Part shown: positions 19,842-32,094 of the stretch, piece by piece
Layout of the letters: the number at the start of each line of letters is the position of its first letter
Numbering within the stretch: the stretch's first letter is position 1
Source: Acanthochlamys bracteata
Lineage: Eukaryota > Streptophyta > Magnoliopsida > Pandanales > Velloziaceae
DNA length: 64,000 nt
NCBI GenBank assembly: GCA_019914995.1
Contig: CM034141.1
Location: 3,348,001-3,412,000 of the forward strand
Reading direction: 5' to 3'
Position numbers and translations under genes: made by a program
The notes under the pieces: generated by a model
Database searches by the model: none
What the model saw: only the letters and a program-made list of their open reading frames with translations
Told to the model about the DNA's origin: nothing

Positions 19842-20943
19842 TTGGTGCATAGATGTCACACATGCCTAACTTGCCTGAAAACTTTGAGAAGACATGCTTT
19901 GAAACTGGCCTTGTGAGAATGATCGAATCTTAGGCAATTGATCTTCTGATCGAATCTTAGGCAACTCTAAAATTTTTTCATCCAATTTCTCCTTAATGAA
20001 GAACCTGTCTACCTCAACATGTTTTGTGCGATCATGTTGAACTGGATTATGTGCTATATCGCATGCTGCTTTGTTATCACAAAACAATCGAATCAATTGC
20101 TCAGATGTAAAGCCCAAATCTTCTAGAAGAAGAGTCAACCATAATGCTTCACAAAGTTCAAGTGCTAAATCTCTGAATTCAGCTTCTGCACTTTAAGCGT
20201 GCTACAACATTTTGTCTTTTGCTTCTCCATGTAATTAGATTACCACCCACAAATATAATGTAACCTGAGGTGGACCGTCTATCATCAATTATTCCAGCCC
20301 AGTTAGCATCAGTATATACATCTAAATTTTGACAATTTATATTCTTTGTGAACAGAATTCCCTTTCCAGGAGCAGACTTTAAGTACCTCAAAATGCGTAT
20401 TACTGCATTCATGTGTTGCTCTCCAGGATTATGCATAAATTGACTAACAATACTCAATGCATAGGAAAGATCAGGTCTTGTATGTGCCAGGTACATCAAT
20501 CTTCCTACCAGTCTCTGATATCTCCCTTTGTTAGCTGGTACCTAATTAGTCTCAATGCGCAGCTTCAGACCTTCTTCCATTGGTGTATCAATTGGTTACA
20601 TGTAGACATACCAGTCTCCTCTAATAGGTCTAAGGCATACTTTCGTTGTGATAGAAAAATTCCCTTCTTAAATCGAGACATTTCGATTCCAAGAAAGTAA
20701 TTCAAAGGACCAAGATCTTTCATTTCAAATTGTGGGCATTCTTCACAGCTAAAAAAGGTCCATATAAACCTCTTCAGTTAATTCACCATGTAGAAAGGCA
20801 TTTTTCACATCAAATTGTTGCAACGGCCAATCTAAATTCACTGCTAAAGATAACAAGACTCGAACTGTGTTAATTTTTGCTACAGGTGCAAAAGTGTCTC
20901 TGTAGTCAACTCCGTAGGTTTGAGTGTACCCTTTTGTCACCAA
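19842..20943 (-). pseudogene. Copia reverse transcriptase/RNase H, internally deleted
   Basis: The frame 20749-20943 has the RT start ([33 protein letters not shown]). After about 20745 the sequence jumps to FEMKDLGPLNYFLGIEM, and then RNase H follows (LDVYTDANWAG, DDRRSTSGYIIFVGG, TWRSKRQNVVA; frames 20179-20499 and 19866-20138). The segment that normally carries the catalytic YVDD is missing at the jump. Stops also occur near 20540 and 20195. The product could not reverse transcribe. Confidence 0.85.
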
Positions 20944-21703
20944 TTTTGCTTTGAAGCGTTTGATTGTACCATCTGCTTTTATACTTCACGGTATATACCC
21001 ATCGGCATCCAACTGTGGTCTTTCCTGGAAGGATATCAGTAAGTTCCCAAGTTTTGTTGTTTTGTAAGGACTTCATCTCTTAATTCAAAGCTTCTTTCCA
21101 TCTTTGGTCACTTAAAGCTTCCTGTACACTGTTAGGAATAGATACAACAGATAATTGATTTACAAATGACAAATTTGATTCTGACAACCGATGGTTAGAC
21201 ATATAATGACTCATTGGGTATTGGCTTTATTAGAAAGTTCAGGTTCATACGTGGGTTTAGGAATACCTCTATTATGGCGGTGTGGTAACTGTTTTCTGGA
21301 TGGTTCAGACACTAAATTAAGAACATCCTCAACAGGCGATTGGTTTGGTATATTCATTGTGGAGCGAGGGACTCTGAATAAGGTGAAATTGGTCTCATAT
21401 CTTCAGCTTCTAAGTGTTCAATACCATTTCCATCTAAAGGCACATCAATCAAGTTGTTGTCACCGTTGTCCAATGCTTGGTTAGCAAACTCAGATGACGC
21501 ACATTTTTCAGAAATATCAGACTCATAATCTAAAGTCTAAACTTCCTTCAATTTCTCCCCTGAAGTTCAGTCACATAAGAAAAATACATTGTATCTTCAT
21601 GTAATACAACATCCACTGTAATAAACATGCGCTGAGTTGGAGGATGATAACACCTATACCCCTTTCTATGCGCAGCATATCCAAGAAATACGCATCTCAA
21701 AGC

Positions 21704-22526
21704 TCAAGGACTCAACTTGTTACGCTGGTGATGGTGAAGATGTACGAACGCCACACAGCCAAAGACACGAGGGGGTAAGTTCGAAATTGCCGGCACAACA
21801 GCTGCTTCTAAGAGAGATGCAAATGGTGTATTGAAATCTATAGAACATGATGGTACCCGATTTAGGATATATGCTGTCAGAGAATAAGTGCTTCTCCCCA
21901 ATAAGTTAGCTGCATATGGGCTTGTATCAATAAGGTACGAACTACTTCCAATAAGTGTCGATTTTTTCCCTCGGCAATCCCATTCTGTTGTGGTGTACTT
22001 TGACATGTAGTCTGATGAATTATACCATGTGCTTCTAGATACTGTTGAAGTACGGAACATGTATATTCGCCACCATTATCACTACGAAGAACCTGAATGG
22101 GTGCATTATACTGAGTCTGAACCATCTTGTGAAATCTTTGAAATAAACAGTTCACCTCACTTTTAGACTTCATCAAGTAAAGCCATATCATTCTGGTACA
22201 ATCATCAATAAAAGTAATGAACCGTCGTGATCCACCTAATGTAGTGATTTTAGATGGTCCCCAAACATCAGAATGTACTAATATGAAAGGAAATGGACTT
22301 TTATTCAAACATAACGGAAAGGAAGTACGATGACTTTTTACTAGTTCACAAACATCACATTTAAAACTGGAAAGATCAACTTTATGAAACAAATTAGGAA
22401 ATAATTTCTGCAGATAACCAAAAGAAGCATGCCATAACCAGATTTTTGACTTTGTCTTCTCATTGTTAAGCCATCTACGGTCAATGCTTGATGTAACTTG
22501 TCAGAACTCTTTGACACCAAATCCAT
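21704..22526 (-). pseudogene. Copia integrase, decayed
   Basis: Frame 21877-22392 contains LVHSDVWGP (first catalytic Asp), VLRSDNGGEY (second Asp) and TPQQNGIAEGKNRHLLE (catalytic Glu; the usual ERKNRH is EGKNRH here). Frame 21704-22060 holds the following AYILNRVPS segment. The zinc-binding CDVCELVKSHR segment lies at 22330-22370. Shifts separate the pieces. Confidence 0.85.
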
Positions 22527-22553
22527 ATAATATAGCTGCCCTCGCCTAGTACT

Positions 22554-23125
22554 CTAACCAATCGCTTGCTTTGTATGGATGTCCTTAAACACACAATATT
22601 CAGGCCAAAAATTCACAACACAAGATAAAGTTTTGATTACTTGGGAGACAGATAAAAGATTATAGCCTAAGGATGGAACAACTAGTACTGAATCTAAACT
22701 TAAGGTTTTAGTGAGGGAGACAGATCCTTCAGCAACAACAGAGTTTAGATTACCATTGGTAGTTGAAACAAAATTTTGTGAGGACAGTTTAAGGGTTGAG
22801 ACATGTCTAGAATCAAATGTCATATGATCTGTAACACTAGAATCAATTATCCATGTACTATTAGAAATAGGTGTAGAAGTATGTAAAACCTTACCTCTAT
22901 CATCTGCAGCTGCTATGAATGCCGAGGTCTTTTTAGCACCATGATCATCCTGTATCGTTGTCCCAATAACTGCAGCAATATGGCCTTTCTTGGAATCTCG
23001 CTTTTGTTGATCACGATTATGATCCCACCAATCTAGATATCCAATATGTTTAAAACACTTACTTTTAGTATGGCCAGATTTATTATAGTGAGTACATTTG
23101 GAAGTTGACTCATGTGCTGTCTTAG
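22554..23125 (-). pseudogene. Copia zinc knuckle and protease
   Basis: The minus strand encodes a CTHYNKSGHTKSKCF knuckle near 23100 and a protease segment WIIDSSVTDHMT near 22820-22850. Copia proteases usually have DSGA; the glycine next to the catalytic Asp is serine here. The LLSVSQV segment common after copia protease is present in frame 22554-22823. Confidence 0.75.
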
Positions 23126-23342
23126 AGTTGTTGGAGTTTGTACGATCCTGTCGATTTTATACCACCATAGCAGAAACTTCAGAGTGTTCAGACTCACTGT
23201 TCAGAGTAGAATGACGCACCAGCTCACAACGAACCAGTGAATAGCATTTCCAAATCTGAGTTGGGTCTTTGCGAAGAATCTCTCCACGAATCTGGTCAAA
23301 GATGCTATCCAATCCAGCAAGAAAAATGTATAGTCTTAGTCG

Positions 23343-23836
23343 CTAAATGGACTTTCTGTACGCCACAATATAATCAGGACCTTTCATGACCACATTATCA
23401 CGATGATCTAATTCTCGAAAAATTTCTGTCAATTCTCCATAATATTCAGAATGAGATTTTCCACCTTGTTTTACGGTGAAAGCTCTCTGGTTTAAGAAAA
23501 ATACCTGTAATTCATCACTGCCATTGTAAAATGCTTTCGACAGAGCATTCCAAATTTCATGAGCAGTGGATAAGCGTAAATAACGCTTCATAATGTCTGG
23601 AGACATGGACATTAATAGCCACCTCTTAACTTTCTGATTTTCAGCATACCTTTTCTCATAACCTCTTCTGATTCATCAGGTGGTTTTGTCTTGCCGCGGA
23701 TATAAGGGAGCTTTTCTCTTTCAGCAATATGCATCTCCGTTAATTGAGACCAAACATCATAATGAGACTTATTAAGAATAATTCTTGAATTGAAAGTACA
23801 TTCAAATTGAATGATAACTAGTACGGTACTTGACAT
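23343..23836 (-). pseudogene. Copia gag (UBN2-type)
   Basis: Two frames (23612-23836 and 23343-23612) encode the gag start (ILNKSHYDVWSQLTEMHI) and the UBN2-type core (LSTAHEIWNALSKAFYNGSD, HSEYYGELTEIFRELD). A frameshift near 23612 separates them. Confidence 0.8.
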
Positions 23837-24227
23837 TGTTGCAAAGTCGGACCGGCCCGGGTCTACGGGATGCGGTAATTGGATTCAAACTGCGACGGTG
23901 ACTGCAAGCTCGGCGGAAGAGAAACCAGATCGGATCCGATCTGATGGTAGCAACGTCACAGCAAGAAGGCAGTGGAGTAACGATGAGCAGCAACGGCACC
24001 CCGGCAAGACGCGATCGAGCGGAGATTCAATTGAGAATCGTGGCTTCGTGGTGGTGATGGCAGTGGAGCTAGGATTTCTTTCCCCCTCTTTTTTTTAATA
24101 ATTTGTTTTAATAAACAATCAAAACTGTCAATTTTTTTCACAGTTACAACGATCGCCGGCAACAATCACAAGTTGTCCAATGACGTGATTAAATTATGAT
24201 GGTATAAAAATGGTAAAACCAGGTTGG

Positions 24228-24239
24228 GCTTTGATACCA
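24228..24239 (-). promoter_or_regulatory. Copia primer-binding site
   Basis: The minus strand reads TGGTATCAAAGC immediately inside the 5' LTR. This is an initiator tRNA-Met type site with one change from TGGTATCAGAGC. Confidence 0.85.
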
Positions 24240-24396
24240 AGATAGAAAACACAAGTTGAATTGCTTGTTGTTCTTCCTCAATGAGCTACATATATATAGG
24301 AATACAAGTAACTAAATTAGGAAGATTATCTAATATCTAAGTTAGGAGAAATATATCAAATCTAATATCTAACTTAGGAAATTAAATATTTTAACA
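24240..24396 (-). repeat. Copia 5' LTR
   Basis: 157 bp; pairs with 19674-19829 and is flanked outside by TCAAG (24397-24401). A partial third copy of this LTR lies at 24571-24664. Confidence 0.9.
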
Positions 24397-24720
24397 TCAA
24401 GACCCCGTTTGACAACTTTGAACTGGCCATCCGTTTTTGGATGATAAGCCGAGCTCATGTGCAATGTCGTACCTTCAAGACGATGAAGCTCTTGCCAGAA
24501 GGTGCTTAAGAAAATAGGGTCCCTATCCAATACAATAGAGGTAGGGCAGCCATGGAGTCTCACTATTTCTTCAGCAAGTAACTAAATTAGGAAGATTATC
24601 TAATATCTAAGTTAGGAGAAATATATCAAATCTAATATCTAACTTAGGAAACTAAATATTTTAACATCAAGACCCCGTTTGACGACTTTGAACTGGCCAT
24701 CCGTTTGTGGATGATAAGCC
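24305..24720. repeat. 266-bp tandem duplication spanning copia LTR and gypsy integrase
   Basis: The stretch 24305-24450 (end of the copia LTR, TCAAG and gypsy integrase) is repeated at 24571-24716 with few differences. Because the repeated unit crosses the copia/gypsy boundary, it arose after the copia insertion. It splits the integrase frame. Confidence 0.85.
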
Positions 24721-24884
24721 GCTGCTACTGATGTAGCTGAATACGGGTGTTTCAAGGGAATGAAGTGGGCATACTTGGATATACAATCCACGACAATGAA
24801 AATCACATCCTTGCTGTTAGATAATGGAAGTCCCTCGATGAAATCCATGGAAATGTCCTCCAATATCAAATTAGGAATTGGCAA
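24397..24884 (-). pseudogene. Gypsy integrase core
   Basis: The minus strand encodes ISMDFIEGLPLS (first catalytic Asp), VVDCISKYAHFIPLKHPY, then VLDRDPIFLSTFWQEL (second Asp) and AYHPKTDGQFKVVKRGL. The usual DGQTEVVNR is DGQFKVVKR, so the catalytic Glu is replaced by lysine. A tandem duplication separates the halves. Confidence 0.85.
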
Positions 24885-25441
24885 GGGCTACAGCAGTCCG
24901 ACAAGGCGCAAAGAGGAACTTTTGGCCCTAGCACAAGTGTCACGAGAGGCTGTGTAACGATGTGTGTCTCTAGACATACCTGACTAGTAGAACTGAGACG
25001 AGAGGCGCTTGAATGTCCAGAAATGGCCGCTATGTCCCCCTTGAGCAACTAGTGTGCTTCAAAAAGCAGCTGTAGGCGTAAGGAGGGTACATTGGGTAAA
25101 TTGGATTTTTAGACAAAATAATTCCTTGGCTTGCTGTAATGATCGGCTTGGAAGTGTCACTAGCCGAGAGAGCATGAGGTCGGGAAAGCTTGCAACATGC
25201 AATTGCTCCTGGCGTAGGTCATCCTAGAAGAAGGACCCTAAGGTGGATACAACATATAGGGAGCGGTTGGACAGTTAGAGAGGGCGCGTCAGCGACAGCA
25301 TTGTGCCTTCCAGCCCTATACTCGCTATGGTAGTTATATCTCAATAACTTAACAAGCCATTTGAGTTGGTTCCGGGGAAGAGCCGTTGCTCCAAGAGAAA
25401 CTTAAGACTTAGGTGACCGATTATGATAGTAAATCGATTGC

Positions 25442-26433
25442 CTAGCAGATAGGGTTCCGCCAACGTTGGACGTGAGGATTAAGAGCCATCAATTCCTTCT
25501 CGTAAGTGCACTTGGCTGCTGCTGCAGGGCCAAGACTGTTGCTGAAATATGCAATCTGCTGGTTCCTTTGCGAGAGAACCGCACCTATGCCTTTGCTTGA
25601 TGCATCCATCTTGACAGTGACGGGTAAGGAGAAATCCGGTGCTGCCAATACAAGGGTAGTGGTAGTCATTGCTGCCTTCATATTTGCAAAAAGGCCTCGT
25701 CGGCCGCTGGAGTCTAATGTAAGGAGTCACGCTTGAGGAGGGATGTCAACGGAGTAGCAGTGGAACCATGGTCCTGAACAAAACGCCTATAGTACCCTAT
25801 CAAATCGAGAAAGCCGCAAAGAGAAGTGGCGAAGGAAGGAGTCGACCATTGTAACATAGCTTGAATCTTGTTGGGGTCGGCGGCGATGCTTGAGGCTGAG
25901 ACAATGTGACCCAGATATTCCAATTGGGAGCACCTAAACTAGCACTTGGCTTTGTTTGCAGATAGCCGAGCCATGCGTAGGACAACAAAGAACTTCTCAA
26001 GGTGCATCAAGTGGGCATCCCACGATTTGCTTAAATCAAGATGTATCAAACAATACCAGGACAAACCTTTGCAAGTGCGGCGGAAACAAAATTGTTCATC
26101 AAGGACTAGAAGGTAGCCAGCATATTCGTCCAACCGAAATGTCATCACCAAAAATTTGTAATGGTCGTCGTGGGTGCAAAAAGCCGTCTTATGCAAGTCG
26201 TCCTCTTTAACACGAATTTGGTGATAACCGGACTTCAAGTCCAATTTGGATAAGAAGCAAGCTCCATGAAGCTCATCAAGCAATCCATCGATAACCGGAA
26301 TGGGAAACTTGTCCTTCGTGGTAATCTCTTTTAAGGAGTGATAATCCATGCAAAAGCGCCAAAAACCATCATTCTCTTTTCCAACAGCACTGGGGAGGAG
26401 AAAGCCGAACAACTGGGACGGATAATCCCTCAA
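25442..26433 (-). pseudogene. Gypsy reverse transcriptase and RNase H
   Basis: RT motifs RFCMDYHSLKEIT, FPIPVIDGLLDEL and FLSKLDLKSGYHQIRV are in frame 25939-26433. The catalytic YFDD block has decayed: the sequence before SKSWDAHLMHLEK reads WYCLIHLDL. Frame 25714-25923 carries EYLGHIVS and IGYYRRFVQDHG. RNase H follows at 25442-25681 with VKMDASSKGIGAVLSQ and TYEKELMAL. Frameshifts separate the frames. Confidence 0.85.
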
Positions 26434-27181
26434 GCGAGCGTTTCTTTGATAGTGCGCTCGATTTGTGTTTTCTGGATATGAGGGTACTGATATAGCTGGT
26501 TGTTTGCTGGTGGTGCTTCCAGTAAGAGAGGAATGCCATGGTCATGGAAGCGCTTAGGCTGCAGGCCGCTTATAGAAGAGAACACAGAGGCATGTCCGCC
26601 AGCAAGAGAGTCAAACCCAAGGAATTGCTTGGGCTGACGTGGGTGCTGTCCATACCAACCACCGCACAGACACCAAGGGAGCACAAAGTGTAGCCCGAGT
26701 GGAGGCTAGTGAGTTGGGAGGCACCCCCTTCCTTGATGCTACAAAGGACGAAGTCTTGCCGTTGTAAGGTGAAGCGCATATCCAAACGATTCCAATTGCA
26801 AAGAACATTCCCCAACATACATATTGGATGCCAAGCACAAGGTCCATCCCCCCTAGCGGGAAGGGGTAGGCATCCACAATAATGGAAGCACCTTATATTG
26901 TTAAGGGAATGGCATTGTAAAATGGAGTGCAAGCTCAACGTGCAATGATCGTACTGCCGAAGATGGAAGACGCAAATACTTGGCCAAGCGTTTTGCAATA
27001 AAATTATGGGTTGAGTCCAAATCAATCGAAAACCTCCTGTTGTTTGATCCTTCCCACAACTCGAATGGTGCGGGCCAACCATACCATGCATTGCACTGGG
27101 AGATAGTTTAGCGTCATCGTCTAGAAAATCATTGTTGTTATCGATTGTTTCAACAAACTTCCTCGGCGGAGTGATCCTCAC

Positions 27182-28310
27182 CTACGAGGGCATATAATCT
27201 GCTAGCACAACGGTGACCTCTAGTGTATTTTTCATCGCAATAAATGCAAAGGCTGCGTACTTTACGGTCGCTAATTTCTGCAGCGGACATGACTGGACGT
27301 GAGCGACCAACTGGTCGACTGCAAATCCGATAAGCTTGCTACAAGAAAGCCGGCTCTCTAGACATGACATTTAAGCTTGCTACAAGATGCCGCGAGACAG
27401 TCCCCCACAAAAATGGCCAATGAGATCCTCTTCAGCATAGTGAGGAATCCGAATGCGTAATTCCTCGAATGCTTTTTGGTAATCTGAAATTGAGCCGGTC
27501 TGCATGAGTTGTTTGAGAACATAGCTCGGTTTTCGAAGGTGGTAGGCCCCAACCGAGAAAGGATGACATTGGTGAGGTCCTCCCAAGAGTGATTGGGATT
27601 ATCGCGTTCGTAGTTTTGGTACCAACGATTTGCCTCATCTTGGAGATACATCGAAGCAACAAAAACTTTTTCCCATGGTGGTGTTTCATAATAACGAAAG
27701 TATCGATTTGCCGAATAGATCCACTCATGCAGATTGGTGTCGTCAAAAGTGGAAACTTATGTTTATCCCATTGATAGTATGGCTGGTGGTCCGCCTGGAA
27801 GAGAGGGGCGTGCTGGGAGGGGTGGCTAGTTGTAGTTGTGGGTATGTGTGACTAGGTAGTGGAGGCAGTGGAGGGGGGTTCGGTTGGTCGGATGTAGCTG
27901 GTTGGGTAGAAGATTGGTTCCCGATTTGGAAGAAACCGAAGGAAGGAAGGAAGGTTATGGCTACAAGAAATAGTTGTCGGAGAGTGGCCAATAGCACGGG
28001 GATAGCTGCCTAGCAGAGAGGATAAGGTGATTGGTAAAGTGGTAGGTGGCAACTCGGAGCGGAGAAGGCTATGGATGGCGGACCAGTAGGAAGGTTAGGT
28101 AGGTGTTGTTGTGGCAAAGTGGTGGTGGTGGTATTACGTTGGATGGACATCCTTGGTGGCAGGAAGGTGGTGTTGAAACGAGTGGAGGTGAGTTGGTTCA
28201 GTTTGATAGCAAAGTTTGCAAAGGAGCTTTCGAGAGTGTGAAGGCCAATCTGTACAGCCCCTAACTCTCGTCGATGATCGCGAAGGTCAATGGTTAAGTG
28301 GGCAACCATG
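27182..28310 (-). pseudogene. Gypsy gag region
   Basis: Frames 27358-27651 (YLQDEANRWYQNYERDNPNHSWEDL) and 27380-27586 resemble the retrotransposon gag domain, where a W-x-F/Y core is followed by a F-x-x-R-F block. Frame 28010-28309 (ELGAVQIGLHTLESSFANF) is an N-terminal helix. Cysteine-containing text at 27260-27310 may be the zinc knuckle. All are shifted against each other. Confidence 0.65.
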
Positions 28311-28484
28311 TTGAAAATATGGAGAAGTTGATCCTACAAGCTTGGGTGCGGGTTGGACAGAAGGGGGTTTGGGGTGGCTGGTATTTGAAGAAAGTTCCCG
28401 GCGTTAATGGTTGAGGCCGACTTTGGTGACGTCAGTGATGTCAGCGACGTTGTTGCCGCTGCGCGGGTCTCCATGGAGATTGGT

Positions 28485-28498
28485 GGCTCTGGATACCA
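28485..28498 (-). promoter_or_regulatory. Gypsy primer-binding site
   Basis: The minus strand reads TGGTATCCAGAGCC two bases inside the LTR. This is an initiator tRNA-Met-like site with one inserted base. Confidence 0.65.
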
Positions 28499-28500
28499 AA

Positions 28501-29112
28501 TGGTATAACTAACTACCCTAAGGGAATAAATTAACTTTATTGATAATCATCCATGCCCTTCTATTAAGGACATCAACATATTTATAATGAAATCTTTATA
28601 AACAAGAGTAATTCTACTTGCAACAATTCTCTAAACAGAGGAAAGATTCTAAAACTAATAACTAAAATCCTAAGAGTTCCAAACTAAAGAGAATTCCCAT
28701 TTTTTGTAGGTTCTTAGGTGCCTTCCTGGTATACCTTTTGCACCCGAGTCACCATTTTAAAAGGTGACCCGAGGTTTGTTTGGCGCCCAAGGCACTCAGG
28801 TGCAGCTGTGCACCCGAGTGCTCTTGCTCAATTGCGGGCCTCGTTAGGGCCCCAGGCCTACAACCAGGACACGTCCAGCACCCCGACCATGCTGGGTTCC
28901 TCTAGTTTGACTTCGGCGAAGAGGACCCATGTCTGCTACTTTGGAAGGGCTAGCCCTGCTATCCGCCGAGCCATCTGGTTCCCTAGCAGAGCCAGCTATA
29001 GCTGCCCCTGCAACTGGCTCTCTTGGCTTTGTACAAGTGTATCATTGGAATTTAAATTTCAAGATATTCTTGTTCTATTAAGAAAAAGAAAAGATCCTCG
29101 GAGAATCTAACA
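28501..29112 (-). repeat. Gypsy 5' LTR
   Basis: The LTR starts TGTTAGATTC at 29112 and ends TATACCA at 28501 on the minus strand, giving TG...CA ends. It shares about 400 bp with the fragment at 9473-9870. The outer edge at 29112 is set by the TG end only; no target duplication could be found. Confidence 0.7.
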
Positions 29113-32090
29113 ACCATGAATTGAGGAAACCATTCATACTTTTGAAACGATTGACGAAAAGGTGTAGGAATTTTGTCACAGGTAGTAACTGAAGCACAAT
29201 ACGGGAAATGCTGAGTGTTAATATTAACGTTAAATGAAATGGTTGAAATGGGTATAATTGATGAATTGGGCTTGCTAAATATTGATGCCCATGTATGCTA
29301 ACAATAATTCTCGAGTATTAAAGCATGAACCTCATGTACTTGTTTTATGTGTGTTCTCATGAGTCTCTTGCATTAGAACCTTGTTTTATGAGCTTTTTTT
29401 CACTAGGTAAAAAGTAGCAAGTTATAAGCTATCATCGTTGACAATGCAGTTTGTTTATGAGCTAGAATACTTGTATTGTATGGTCAACTTTTTGAAGGAA
29501 TTATAAGCTTGAAACAATTAAGTGGAACAACCACCACTCACATGAATGCCATGTAACTTCTTATAATTTGATCATGTGTGTGGTTATAATTATTGCTGAG
29601 AAGGATGCCTCATCTCTCTAAAAAACTTATCATGCGGCTATCATATAGAGAAGTTACCTTGGCAATAGTTATACATGCCAAAACTATCTATAGGAACAAT
29701 GCAATATTTTCTTTTGTGGCCTTAATAGTTGGTAATTATTTCTTCTCATTTGCATCAATAGTGGAATGAATTGGTTCTCAATCATGTAACAGGTATATGC
29801 AGTTGTGCACAGGGCTTTCAAGATGGTTGATGCCGACGAAGGAAAGCTAATAGATCAACATTATAATAAAGACTATCTTGGGAAGCGTCATGCTACAGTT
29901 GGAAGGCAATCCGATCTTCATCTGAACCGATGGTAGTTCATGAACCGATGGCCTCTTCATTTACACTGCTGCCTCCCCATGGCCCAAAGTGAATAATGGC
30001 TTTAGTGCAACATTAGCTATGTGTTTACAAGCTTCTGTTGAGGTAGGTCTATTACTAATGTGCTTAGATAATCTTACGGAACATTGCATAGTTATCAAGA
30101 CAGTGTGTTATGTATATTATAGTCTGGATGGAAATGAGTGATATGAAGTCCTATTTTTTTGGTTGGGCATATATAAGATGCCGTAAATTCTAGGTTTGCT
30201 TTCAATGAAGTAACTGTTTGCATGAAATATTAGCATGCATTTCCTTGGATGTGGTGCTGGTTACCGAAGATTGCTTCAGTAGCCATTTAGTTTTCTTCAT
30301 GGATTTTATGCATCCATGCAACTATCACATCCCGATGGTGGAGTCATGGGCGGCACTAGTCTAAACTAAGTCCAGATCAAAATCCAAACTCAGAACAGTA
30401 CAAGTAAGCCTACTGAAAATCAACCTAATCCAACTGAAAATTCAGCACATGCCAAAATACTTTAAGTTTCGGCTTGCCTCCCTATAAACTTAGGAGGCAA
30501 ACCAACACATACCATAATAAAAATTTAAATAGAATAATCCAATCAAGAAAAATATTCAGGCCACTAAATGATACATTCACTGTTAATTATTACAATGCCC
30601 AGATAAATTGTTTACCACAAAAGCACATAGCCAAGTACAGACTTGGCTTAAAAATATTCGACACTACAGAGCTACCTATATGCAAAATGAAAAGTGCTAG
30701 AGATAAGTAAATACCATCTACGTGCATGCCGAAAGGACGACGCCAAGTCTGCTACTTTTTACACGTGCTTCCGAACTATCTGGGGGAGACAAAAGAGAGA
30801 GAGTGTGAGAACTGACTCAATGTGTTGTGATAGCAGAATGCGCCGATTAAGATTCCTAATGCATTACCTAGTGTTTGATTTTTCATCTTTCTACATGTGC
30901 AAAAAAATGCATGGATTGAAACAATCCTACCAAGTTCTAAATCGTCTCATACAATCTAGACCTCAGCAGGGGAGAAACGGTTATATGAAATGAAATATGG
31001 AAAGATGAATGACTAGGTTATAAATAAGATGAATGTGATTTCTCAATTATATAACATTACTAAGTGCCTTTCAAGAAAACATACTTTTAAAACTTAATAA
31101 GGTAAACATTGCACAAAATTGAATTCTAACGAATAATAAAGTAAATAACTCAGTAAACAAATAAAGTGCTTATTACATAGTTGTATAAAAACGTATAAAT
31201 TCGTAGGTTAAAAGTTGGTGATAAAATGAGTGAATAAAAGATTTAGCTAATAATTACTTCAAATGTAATGGTTATCAAGTAAGTAATATATTGGTAAACA
31301 AAGTACCTTACCAAATAATAGCTTCACAAATTATAATCAATATAAAATCCAACGGCAGGGAGTCAGGTAGTGTAAACCTATATCTAATCTTCAAACCAAT
31401 ATTTCCGCGAACACCCTATGTCCAAACTCTCTGAGCCCCACCGACACTACCACCATTCCGAATGATCGGCCGAATGGGTCGTGGTATCGCCTCCATGCGC
31501 ATGAACCTACCTAATATTTTGACCATAGATAAGTGCCCGTCGCACACCTACTAGGGTCCTAACCTCAGCACTTGACTTACTAGCTTGCCTTCATGTAGCA
31601 CGAGTATCAAGATATAACAAAATTACTTTTTATATACACATAATATATCCATATACTGGTAAACTGATCAACTTCGTAATTTCTATCATATGTCATCCAA
31701 GATAGAAACATGATAATTAATATTTCATTAAATCTTTCCCAATTATAGTAGAAATATCAATGACCAATCATAACATTGGATAATTAAGATATCATACATG
31801 TTATCAAGCTCAACAATAAACAACATGGAGAAGAATCATATATGCACAGAAATGGCGTGGTATGTCGGAAAGCCAAAGCAAATGTTACCTACGGAGGAAA
31901 CTAACAGTAATCTAGGAAGAAAAGCAGTATGATAACCTTCACCTGATATCCACGCATTCCTAAGTTTTCCTTTATCACCAACTCGGATCATTCAACTTAC
32001 AACTTGTCAACACATCTAAGCAAATAAATACCTTCTTATCACTTAAACTGAATAACCAGAAACCATAAGCCTTAATAGACATTAAGTTCG
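29113..32090. other. Unassigned 3-kb stretch with one exon-like segment
   Basis: This is AT-rich DNA without a clear gene. An exon-like open segment at 29792-29935 follows a CAG acceptor-like site and reads VYAVVHRAFKMVDADEGKLI onward to a stop; I do not recognise it. A TATCACATCCCGA word near 30325, common at LTR ends in plants, starts a GC-richer block, and a similar one lies at 31385-31600. Short frames at 30474-30710 and 30694-30993 have no signature. Confidence 0.4.
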
Positions 32091-32094
32091 CCAT

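Larger units (their letters stand above)
19674..24396 (-). mobile_element. Ty1/copia LTR retrotransposon, full length
   Basis: Two short LTRs (19674-19829 and 24240-24396) enclose a minus-strand copia body. They start TGTTAAAATATT and end TATCT on the minus strand. A primer site TGGTATCAAAGC (24228-24239) adjoins the 5' LTR and a purine tract CTTGAGGGGGAG (19830-19841) adjoins the 3' LTR. TSD is TCAAG. The order gag, protease, integrase, RT, RNase H is that of copia. The LTRs differ at roughly a tenth of positions by eye, so the insertion is old. The element lies inside gypsy integrase. Confidence 0.93.
24369..29112 (-). mobile_element. Ty3/gypsy LTR retrotransposon, minus strand, broken
   Basis: LTR 28501-29112 (TGTTAGATTC...TATACCA on the minus strand) is followed by a primer site (28485-28498), gag (about 27180-28310), protease region, RT (25714-26433), RNase H (25442-25681) and integrase (24639-24884, 24397-24563). 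The integrase resumes at 19546-19668 beyond the nested copia. Many frameshifts are present. Its 3' LTR is not adjacent; a fragment of the same LTR lies at 9473-9870 beyond the viral block. Confidence 0.88.

Noticed and set aside
23811-24165. Frames on both strands in the copia leader
   Set aside because: They fall between the copia primer site and gag. The GC-rich leader gives open frames by chance, and no known gene has this form.
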